Shown here: one piece after another, positions 26,480 to 32,449 of the stretch
How the letters are laid out: each line of letters begins with the position of its first letter
Position numbering within the stretch: the stretch's first letter is position 1
NCBI GenBank assembly: GCA_013002625.1
Contig: JABDJE010000286.1
Coordinates: forward strand, 1 to 32,449
Source: Saprospiraceae bacterium
Lineage (GTDB): Bacteria; Bacteroidota; Bacteroidia; Chitinophagales; Saprospiraceae
Direction of reading: 5' to 3'
DNA length: 32,449 bases
The notes under the pieces: model-generated
Told to the model about the DNA's origin: nothing
The model's database searches: none
Seen by the model: the letters and a program-made list of their open reading frames with translations, nothing else
Translations under genes and position numbers: made by a program

Positions 26480-26977
26480 ATGTATAAATTACTAACACAG
26501 AAAGGTCAACTCTACGCATTACTATTAGGCATTCTATGTATTGCGATTGGAATGGGCTCCATAATTGGAGGGATTAATGGCGCAGGATATAGTACATCTG
26601 ATGATTTGAATCAGATTATGAAAAACAATGAGTCTGCATCATTTGATTTCTTTAATCCAGCTATTTCTATCGTTCTCGTACTAATATTAATTGCATTGGT
26701 GGCCTGGATAGCATTCAGTTTATATGCACTGATTAGCGATCCGAAAGGTTCATTGAAGTTCCTTATTGGTATTGCCATAATGCTGATATTTTTCTTTATA
26801 CTTTATTCAACTTCAGATGCAGAATCTACTGGAAGAATCGGTCAATTGGTTCAAAGGTTTAATGTCAATGACACCGTTTCGAAGTTAATAAGTGGAGGAG
26901 TGAAAACAGCAGTATTTGGTATTAGTGCCGGATTTTTAGGAGCTGTAGTATTAGAAATATACAATTTATTCAAGTAG
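26480..26977 (+). CDS. Four-helix membrane protein of unknown function in the exbB-exbD operon
   Basis: 165 residues with four predicted membrane helices at about 10-33, 58-86, 91-109 and 140-163. No catalytic motif is visible. A polar segment between helices 1 and 2 (about 36-57) and another between 3 and 4 (about 110-138, 'SDAESTGRIGQLVQRF') should lie on the same side of the membrane. It is 21 nt after exbB and 15 nt before exbD, so it is co-expressed with the motor genes and may be an accessory subunit; this is inferred from position only. I do not recognise a named family. Confidence 0.8.
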   Translation: MYKLLTQKGQLYALLLGILCIAIGMGSIIGGINGAGYSTSDDLNQIMKNNESASFDFFNPAISIVLVLILIALVAWIAFSLYALISDPKGSLKFLIGIAIMLIFFFILYSTSDAESTGRIGQLVQRFNVNDTVSKLISGGVKTAVFGISAGFLGAVVLEIYNLFK

Positions 26978-26992
26978 AAAATATATTGATCT

Positions 26993-27547
26993 ATGGCTAA
27001 AAAAAGCGCACGTGATCGAATGAGCAATGAGGTAAATGCCGGTTCAATGGCCGATATAGCCTTCCTATTGCTTATATTCTTCCTTGTAACAACAACAATT
27101 GATGTTGATAAGGGTGTGTTGGTTAAATTACCGCCTTGGTCAGAAGAACCACCTGAGGTTGAGAAAATGAAAACAAGAAACGTGTATTCTGTTCTTGTAA
27201 ATGCTCAGAATCAACTTTTGGTAAGAGGTGAACCTGCCAGTGTGAATAACCTACGCGATAACGCTAAAGAGTTCATTATGAACCCTCGAAAGCGCGAGGA
27301 TATGGCGGAAAAACCAACCAAAGCAATTATTTCTATTAAAAACGACAGAGGTACGAGTTACGAAACTTACCTGGAAGTATATAACGAACTTAAAGCTGCT
27401 TATAACGAATTGAGAAACGAAGAAGCTCAACGTAAATACGGCAAAGAGTTCGAATATTTAACCAGAGAACAACAAAGAGAAATTCGTTCGCGTATACCTT
27501 TGGTCATTTCTGAAGCTGAACCCACCAACTTTGGTGAAGAAAACTAG
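26993..27547 (+). CDS. exbD: ExbD/TolR-family biopolymer transport protein (first copy)
   Basis: 184 residues: a short cytoplasmic N-terminus, one membrane helix (about 20-40) and a periplasmic domain. Asp21 in 'MADIAFLLLIFFLV' is the conserved proton-carrying residue of the family. The periplasmic part has a charged helical extension near the C-terminus (about 145-170, 'YGKEFEYLTREQQREI') that makes it longer than a minimal ExbD. It is 8 nt upstream of a second exbD; paired exbD genes are usual in Bacteroidota. Confidence 0.92.
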   Translation: MAKKSARDRMSNEVNAGSMADIAFLLLIFFLVTTTIDVDKGVLVKLPPWSEEPPEVEKMKTRNVYSVLVNAQNQLLVRGEPASVNNLRDNAKEFIMNPRKREDMAEKPTKAIISIKNDRGTSYETYLEVYNELKAAYNELRNEEAQRKYGKEFEYLTREQQREIRSRIPLVISEAEPTNFGEEN

Positions 27548-27555
27548 TGTAACAG

Positions 27556-28023
27556 ATGGGAAAGTTTACAAAGAAAAGAGGAAAGTCAACACCAGCAATT
27601 TCAACGGCATCATTGCCTGATATTATTTTCATGCTTTTATTCTTCTTTATGGTTGTAACTGTATTGAGGGATTCAGAATTGAAAGTGAACAACAATGTAC
27701 CGCAAGCAACCGAGTTGACTAAGCTCGAAAAGAAATCATTGGTAAATTACTTATACATTGGACGACCACTCAAGCAATATCAGGCTACTTATGGAACGAA
27801 GCCACGATTGCAGTTGGGTGATAAATTTTCCGATGTAACAGAGATTCCATTGTTTTTAGAAAAACATAGATCGTCAGTACCAGAAAATCAAAGACCTGGG
27901 ATTAATTCTTCTCTTCGGGTTGATGGCAAGGTTACAATGGGAATTGTGACCGATGTAAAAACCGAGCTTAGAAAGGCCGGTCAATTAAAAGTTAACTATT
28001 CTGCAAAGCCTCGTGCTAAGTAA
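27556..28023 (+). CDS. exbD: ExbD/TolR-family biopolymer transport protein (second copy)
   Basis: 155 residues with a basic N-terminus, one membrane helix (about 22-40, 'PDIIFMLLFFFMVVTVLRD') containing the conserved Asp22, and a periplasmic domain. It differs clearly from the first copy in the periplasmic part, which argues for a two-ExbD hetero-complex rather than a recent duplication. It is the last gene of the exbB operon and is followed by a bidirectional terminator. Confidence 0.92.
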   Translation: MGKFTKKRGKSTPAISTASLPDIIFMLLFFFMVVTVLRDSELKVNNNVPQATELTKLEKKSLVNYLYIGRPLKQYQATYGTKPRLQLGDKFSDVTEIPLFLEKHRSSVPENQRPGINSSLRVDGKVTMGIVTDVKTELRKAGQLKVNYSAKPRAK

Positions 28024-28046
28024 TGCAGATCAATTCAAATAATAAA

Positions 28047-28076
28047 AGCCCGTCTCAATGAGATGGGCTTTTTTTT
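28047..28076. terminator. Bidirectional terminator between exbD and the convergent DUF4293 gene
   Basis: AGCCCGTCTC pairs with GAGATGGGCT (one G-U) around AAT. Eight Ts follow on the + strand and four As precede the stem, giving a shorter U run on the - strand. The T tract overlaps the TAA stop of the minus-strand gene at 28075-28077. Confidence 0.9.
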
Positions 28077-28509
28077 ATCTCAGTCTATCCATCGAATCCA
28101 CAGTCTTTTGATCTTTTTTAATGAAGTGATTGGCCAGTATAAAAAAGACAAGCGCCAAGGGTGGCATATATAATCCAAACTGATCTTCAATCACTGCATC
28201 GCCCATCGTATCAGCATTACTATACACAAGCCAAAATGCTACCAAGGCAAGGAAAAGAGAAGCAATTATGCCAAGATAGCCTAGTCGCAACTGTAGATTT
28301 CGATTTCTAAACATAAATATCGCCACCAATGCTACTATGCTACCCAAAGCAACTAACACAGTTAAAACCGTGTGATCTAATACATTAAACAGCTTATCCT
28401 CAAAGAAAGGAGATGCGGCTTGATCACTCATCGCAAAGGGAATTTTGAATAATGCAGCCATAATTATTGCAGCAAGCAATAAAAAAACAGATTGAATTCT
28501 CTGGATCAT
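28075..28509 (-). CDS. DUF4293 family membrane protein
   Basis: 144 residues with four predicted membrane helices (about 6-24, 45-67, 76-98 and 111-129). The start 'MIQRIQSVFLLLA' and the end 'DSMDRLR' are characteristic of DUF4293, a Bacteroidota family of unknown function. It is transcribed away from the oxidoreductase gene from a shared 59-bp gap and converges on exbD. Its likely -7 element TAAATTTG is in the palindrome at 28522-28546, so its leader would be only about 12 nt. Confidence 0.85.
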   Translation of the reverse strand: MIQRIQSVFLLLAAIIMAALFKIPFAMSDQAASPFFEDKLFNVLDHTVLTVLVALGSIVALVAIFMFRNRNLQLRLGYLGIIASLFLALVAFWLVYSNADTMGDAVIEDQFGLYMPPLALVFFILANHFIKKDQKTVDSMDRLR

Positions 28510-28521
28510 ACTCTTTTATTT

Positions 28522-28546
28522 GATTCCAAATTTATAATTTGGAATC
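28522..28546. promoter_or_regulatory. 25-bp perfect dyad in the divergent DUF4293/oxidoreductase promoter region
   Basis: GATTCCAAATT and AATTTGGAATC are 11-bp perfect inverted repeats around TAT. It is either an operator or the overlap of two face-to-face -7 elements: the minus strand reads TAAATTTG exactly, the plus strand reads the near match TATAATTTG. Confidence 0.7.
28527..28534 (-). promoter_or_regulatory. -7 promoter element TAAATTTG for the DUF4293 gene
   Basis: On the minus strand the left arm of the dyad reads TAAATTTG, an exact TAnnTTTG match, 17 bases before the ATG at 28509. No clear -33 element was found. Confidence 0.45.
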
Positions 28547-28568
28547 TGCACTTCCAAGCAGAAAACAT

Positions 28569-29690
28569 ATGTATAGTTACTGGGAAAGAAAATATTGGCT
28601 TGATCATTACGATTATATCATCGTTGGCGGTGGAATAGTTGGATTAACAACAGCCTTTTTCTTAAAGGATTTATCGCCGAATAAATCCATTATTGTTCTT
28701 GATCGTCATATAATTCCTCAAGGGGCGAGTACGAAAAATGCAGGATTTGCCTGTTTTGGCACCGCAGGAGAGGTGCTTGATGATTTGGAACACATGACCG
28801 AGGATGAGGTTATTCGATTAATACAGCTGAGGTGGAGAGGTCTGGAGCGATTAAAAGTCCTTCATCGGCCTAAAACAATTAATTATTCCAATTCTGGTGG
28901 CACTGAGGTATTCCTGGATGAAGATAAGTTTAACCATTGTTCAGAAAAATTGGATTATCTCAACAAAGTCATGTATGAGGCCATTTGGCACAAGAATGTA
29001 TTTAGTGTTGAGCAACAATCCAAGTTCAAACAATTGTATAAACATATCATATTTAACCCGCATGAAGGCGTGCTTAACCCTGTGCATCTAATCAGACACT
29101 TATTAGGGATTGTTGCAGGAAAGCGCGTGCAGGTTTTGAGAGGAATGGGCGTTAAACATGTTGAGAATAATAACGGGATTAAGGTCACTTTGGATTCGGG
29201 TCTTGAATTGAGTTCTGAGAAGTTAATTTATTGTACGAATGCTTTTTCAAAACAATTTCTCAATGCTGATATAGTTCCGGCAAGGAATCAGGTGCTCATA
29301 AGCAAGCCGATTGAAAATTTTAATCTAAAAGGTACATTTCATTATGACAGAGGATATGTTTACTTCAGACAGATTGACAACCGTCTGCTAATTGGTGGCG
29401 CCAGGAATGTAGATCCTCAGGTAGAACAAACTGAAAATTTTGGATCAAATGATAAGGTAATTAATGAATTAAAGACTTTTGCAGCTCAAAAGATATTTGG
29501 TAAGCCGGTAGAATTTGAAGATCATTGGAGTGGAATAATTGCTACAGGAGGGTCAAAAACACCGATTTTAAAGAGGCTCGATGATCGCACATATGCGGCA
29601 ATCAGATTAGGTGGAATGGGCGTAGCCATTGGATCTGAGCTTGCATTCCAGGTTGCATTACTGGCAGAGTCAGGTAAAATGAAATATTAA
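28569..29690 (+). CDS. FAD-dependent oxidoreductase (DAO family)
   Basis: 373 residues from the ATG chosen here; an in-frame TTG at 28539 would place the start inside the palindrome and is not preferred. The N-terminal Rossmann motif 'YIIVGGGIVGLTTAF' binds FAD, followed by the acidic end of strand 2 ('IIVLDRH') and 'GASTKNAGFACFG', a typical DAO-family flavin-contact region. The C-terminal flavin-binding stretch is 'IRLGGMGVAIGSELA'. It resembles glycine oxidase/D-amino-acid dehydrogenase-like enzymes, so it probably oxidises an amine or amino acid. The exact substrate is not predictable. No signal peptide; cytoplasmic. Divergent from the DUF4293 gene. Confidence 0.85.
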   Translation: MYSYWERKYWLDHYDYIIVGGGIVGLTTAFFLKDLSPNKSIIVLDRHIIPQGASTKNAGFACFGTAGEVLDDLEHMTEDEVIRLIQLRWRGLERLKVLHRPKTINYSNSGGTEVFLDEDKFNHCSEKLDYLNKVMYEAIWHKNVFSVEQQSKFKQLYKHIIFNPHEGVLNPVHLIRHLLGIVAGKRVQVLRGMGVKHVENNNGIKVTLDSGLELSSEKLIYCTNAFSKQFLNADIVPARNQVLISKPIENFNLKGTFHYDRGYVYFRQIDNRLLIGGARNVDPQVEQTENFGSNDKVINELKTFAAQKIFGKPVEFEDHWSGIIATGGSKTPILKRLDDRTYAAIRLGGMGVAIGSELAFQVALLAESGKMKY

Positions 29691-29692
29691 AA

Positions 29693-29719
29693 CAATTTTT
29701 TATTAGTAAAAAAAAATTG
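29693..29719 (+). terminator. Possible AT-rich terminator after the oxidoreductase
   Basis: CAATTTTTT and AAAAAATTG can form a 9-bp stem 3 nt after the stop codon. It has only one GC pair and no separate T tract downstream, so it is a weak candidate. Confidence 0.3.
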
Positions 29720-29764
29720 CAAAAAATACCGCCGGGAAACCAAATATCCTCTCCAAAAGTGATT

Positions 29765-29772
29765 TACATTTG
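29765..29772 (+). promoter_or_regulatory. -7 promoter element TACATTTG
   Basis: It matches TAnnTTTG exactly and is identical to the octamer before the paralogous gene at 18181. The predicted leader to the ATG at 29885 is about 105 nt and contains a hairpin. Confidence 0.5.
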
Positions 29773-29822
29773 GACCATAAGATTTCCCCACTTATAATAT
29801 TCACATCTAATTAATCTGAACA

Positions 29823-29849
29823 GTCTCCCGGATTTAATCCTGCGGAGAC
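29823..29849 (+). promoter_or_regulatory. Hairpin in the leader of the fourth giant gene
   Basis: GTCTCC/GGAGAC (6 bp) encloses GGAT/ATCC (4 bp, loop TTA), separated by a 1x3 internal loop. It ends 35 nt before the start codon and has no T tract. It could affect mRNA stability or translation. Confidence 0.45.
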
Positions 29850-29884
29850 AACATTACTTTATTTATTAACCAAAACTTAAACCC

Positions 29885-32449
29885 ATGTTGTGGACCGATT
29901 TTATGGGTAAGGTACGCAAGATACCGATCGCGTTATTTTGTGTTGGCTTACTTTCGACGGGCTCGATAAACCTACTACAGGCAAATGAGTCTACCACGTC
30001 TCCAGTTTTAGTTTGTGATGACCAGATTAATGTCTCACTAAATGAAAATTGTGAAGCGGTTATTTCCGTGGAAATGGTTCTGGAAGGAGAAAGTTCTATT
30101 CCAGGATTTGACCCAAGTAACTATGATATTGATATTGAAGGCGCTGCCAGTAATATCATATCAGAAGTTGGGATCTTTACTGTAACGATTACAGAAAGGA
30201 ACCCACCATTTACGCCACCATTAAACAGTTGTTGGGGGCACATTCTAGTTGAGGATAAATTACCTCCTCAAATTGATCCTAATTCTTGTGATTGTCCAGA
30301 AAACAATACGGATCCTGATTGTGTACTTCCGCTATTGTGTGATGAATTGGCAGAAATTTTAGATGGCAATATCAATGTTCCAATGCCAGTTGTTGTTGAG
30401 AACTGTACTGATATTACCACTACCTTCAGAGATGAAATCTTTGATAACGGCAATTGTAGTGAAACAGTTGTTAAGAGAATTTGGATCTATACCGATGGAG
30501 GAGGAAACAAGGTTGAATCTTGTCCTTTTTACTATCGTATTATTCCAATTACTGTAAATAATAATGTTGTTGGACCGAAAAATGAAGTGTATCTAGATTG
30601 CGGTGTAGGCACTACACCTCAGGATATTTATAATTTCTTTGATGCAAAATACCGTGACGAAAACCCTTGTGATAATGGTTCTGGTATTTGTGATCCAAAC
30701 AGCCATTATTATGATGCTGATTATGTAGAAGCTTATGAAGATGCAGTTCATGCATATGCACTGATGTTTTCTTTCCCTTCAATTCATGGTCTTCCGCTCA
30801 TAAATCACATTTGTAATACTGCAACAACGTATACGGATGTGGTTATTCCAATATGTAGCAGTGAACCGGAGTGTTCTGATAATGCTAAAATTATCAGGGA
30901 GTGGAAGATTTATGACTGGTGTAATTCAATAGTTGAACCTATTGTATTTACGCAAGTGATTAAAGCTTCTGATAATACACCACCTAATATTTACGTAAAA
31001 GACTTTGAAGTATCAGTTGACCCATGGGGTTGTGGCGGGACAGTCTACTTCCCTGATCCGATTCACTTAACTGATAATTGTTCTTCGTTCGTTAGATATG
31101 AAGTAACATCTGCACCAGGATTACCAGGAATAGATGTTCAGTATGATCCCATTAAAGGATGGTTTGTAGAAGACCTTCCAACCGGGTTGTACCAATTTTT
31201 CTATCATGCTTACGATTGCTGTGATAATGTAACTTCAGCAGGAGTATATGTGCGTGTAATAGATGGCACACCTCCTGTTGCAATTACCAAGCAGGATATA
31301 GTTGTTACTTTAATTCCAAGTCCGGGGCATGACTCCATTGAAGGTCTTACTAAAATATTCGCAGAGAGTGTGGATAATGGATCGTTTGATGGATGTGGGC
31401 CTGTACGCCTTGAAATAAGAAGAGATAATAATAATTGTGGAGGCTATAATGGAAACCTGACTTACAATAATGATGGTCACAGCCATGATGATCCATTTGA
31501 CGATGATAATGGTCGATTTGTAACCTTTTGTTGTAATGATCTTGTTGAGAACGGTGTTGACGCTGATGGTGATGGTGTTGCAGATTATGCTCAAATAAAA
31601 GTTTGGTTAAGAGTCTGGGATGATGGCGATGGCGACGGTTACTTTGGGACTGTAGGAGATAACTACAGCGAAGTATGGTCATTCATCAGACTGGAAGATA
31701 AATCAAGACCGACGATTATTTGTCCACCAGATGCAACAATCAGATGTGATGCAGATGAAAATAATTTGCATGATGTTGGACAAGCTACAGCTTATGGCGC
31801 ATGTGGACCAATGGCTGTTGACTATGTTGACATAGCAACAGACATGACAAGTTGTAACATTGGTACAATAACAAGAAAATGGTTTGTTGTAAACTATCCT
31901 GATGAATTCTGTTATCAGTATATCATCAAGACAGGTGATTACTCAGGACCGCCGATTATCTATTTCCCGAATGATACGATTGTTGATTGTACTGAAGAAA
32001 TAAACGCAGTTCCAACATGGATTGCGGGAGAATGTGATCAACTTGGATACAGTGTTCAACGAGATACCTTCTACTTTGAAGAAGGGGCATGTTTTAAAAT
32101 AATTAACTACTGGCAGGTAATTGACTGGTGTGTATATGATCCAAATGATGCAGTTCATGGAGCTGGTATTTGGAGCGATATTCAAGTAGTGAAAATCATT
32201 GATAATATTGCACCAACAATTGACGGATGTCAGGATGCTGTATTTGATGCAGACGATAAACAGGACTTAGACAGCGACGGTATTGTCTGTGAAAATAATA
32301 TGGTAATGCTGACCAATTCTGCAACCGATAACGGAGATTGCGCAAGCAATTGGTTAAAGTGGACAGTACAGGTAGACTTATATGGTGACTGGAATATAGA
32401 TTACATATTCTCTAGTACGGCACCTCCAGGATCTACTTATTACTTACCA
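29885..32449 (+). CDS. Giant Cys-rich surface protein of the same T9SS family (3' truncated by window edge)
   Basis: 855 codons are open to the last base, with no stop. Starts at ATG 29885 or, equally possible, ATG 29903; either gives a signal peptide ending near 'LLQANES'. Modules in order: VSL...SCWG...EDKLPP module (about 44-122), HYR-like module, a DWC-motif module (about 346), a PWGC module (about 379) with the variable loop (about 515-543, 'NDGHSHDDPFDDDNGR') before 'FCCND', a Ca-binding-looking 'DADGDGVADY' stretch, another HYR-like module, and a second DWC module ('VIDWCVYDPND', about 747). The order closely parallels the 2361-residue protein. A T9SS C-terminal domain is expected beyond the window. 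Codon use is mixed, unlike that paralogue. Confidence 0.88.
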   Translation, partial: MLWTDFMGKVRKIPIALFCVGLLSTGSINLLQANESTTSPVLVCDDQINVSLNENCEAVISVEMVLEGESSIPGFDPSNYDIDIEGAASNIISEVGIFTVTITERNPPFTPPLNSCWGHILVEDKLPPQIDPNSCDCPENNTDPDCVLPLLCDELAEILDGNINVPMPVVVENCTDITTTFRDEIFDNGNCSETVVKRIWIYTDGGGNKVESCPFYYRIIPITVNNNVVGPKNEVYLDCGVGTTPQDIYNFFDAKYRDENPCDNGSGICDPNSHYYDADYVEAYEDAVHAYALMFSFPSIHGLPLINHICNTATTYTDVVIPICSSEPECSDNAKIIREWKIYDWCNSIVEPIVFTQVIKASDNTPPNIYVKDFEVSVDPWGCGGTVYFPDPIHLTDNCSSFVRYEVTSAPGLPGIDVQYDPIKGWFVEDLPTGLYQFFYHAYDCCDNVTSAGVYVRVIDGTPPVAITKQDIVVTLIPSPGHDSIEGLTKIFAESVDNGSFDGCGPVRLEIRRDNNNCGGYNGNLTYNNDGHSHDDPFDDDNGRFVTFCCNDLVENGVDADGDGVADYAQIKVWLRVWDDGDGDGYFGTVGDNYSEVWSFIRLEDKSRPTIICPPDATIRCDADENNLHDVGQATAYGACGPMAVDYVDIATDMTSCNIGTITRKWFVVNYPDEFCYQYIIKTGDYSGPPIIYFPNDTIVDCTEEINAVPTWIAGECDQLGYSVQRDTFYFEEGACFKIINYWQVIDWCVYDPNDAVHGAGIWSDIQVVKIIDNIAPTIDGCQDAVFDADDKQDLDSDGIVCENNMVMLTNSATDNGDCASNWLKWTVQVDLYGDWNIDYIFSSTAPPGSTYYLP

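Noticed and set aside
25724..28023. ExbB/ExbD genes as the T9SS motor
   Set aside because: The T9SS motor is GldL/GldM (PorL/PorM), which differ from these; these are ordinary TonB-energising type genes.
28539..28568. TTG start for the FAD oxidoreductase
   Set aside because: It lies inside the 25-bp palindrome and adds ten residues with no sign of homology; ATG 28569 fits better.
1..32449. CRISPR arrays, insertion sequences, integrases or prophage genes
   Set aside because: No evenly spaced direct repeats, transposase or integrase motifs, or terminal inverted repeats were found on reading both strands.

Overview
The window looks like chromosomal DNA of a Bacteroidota bacterium, most probably a Saprospiria/Saprospiraceae-type lineage. 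The evidence is type A and type B C-terminal sorting domains of the type IX secretion system (T9SS), a SprB-like/PorP-SprF-like pair, a DUF4293 protein, a ruvX-def gene pair, a CRTAC1-type FG-GAP lipoprotein, and several promoter octamers that fit the Bacteroidota -7 consensus TAnnTTTG. The taxonomic call is inference from gene content; no 16S gene is present.

Layout. (1) 1-7565: the 3' part of a giant type A T9SS protein, a terminator, then an operon-like pair made of a cohesin-like/SprB-repeat protein with a type B (CHU_C) C-terminus and a PorP/SprF-like outer-membrane protein. (2) 7566-15632: a long leader, a small exported protein of unknown function, and a 2361-residue type A T9SS protein, closed by a strong terminator. 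Codon use in the 2361-residue gene is unusually uniform. (3) 15667-17925: a CRTAC1/ASPIC-UnbV FG-GAP lipoprotein. (4) 18181-22727: another type A T9SS protein (1493 residues) with a C-type-lectin-like domain, and its terminator. (5) 22764-29690: a housekeeping block: ruvX, def, rnhA (opposite strand), tatD, tRNA-Ser(GGA), an exbB-(4-TM protein)-exbD-exbD operon, a DUF4293 membrane protein (opposite strand), and an FAD-dependent oxidoreductase that shares a 25-bp palindromic divergent promoter region with it. (6) 29885-32449: the 5' part of a fourth giant cysteine-rich protein of the same family, running off the right edge.

How the genes fit together. Four paralogous giant proteins share one modular, Cys-rich scaffold (HYR-like modules and modules with a W..xDWC motif). 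The three whose C-termini are visible end in the same order: a beta-sandwich resembling carboxypeptidase-regulatory domains, a dockerin-like pair of Ca-binding loops, a cohesin-like domain, and a type A T9SS sorting domain. The neighbouring type B protein has three cohesin-like modules at its N-terminus. The scaffold repeatedly hosts foreign domains inside its modules (a C-type lectin, a proprotein-convertase P domain and two other beta-rich inserts). My main hypothesis is a T9SS-exported, disulfide- and Ca-stabilised surface or matrix system whose units may interact by cohesin-dockerin contacts and display different domains at fixed insertion points. That is inference; the domain order and the insert positions are read directly from the translations.
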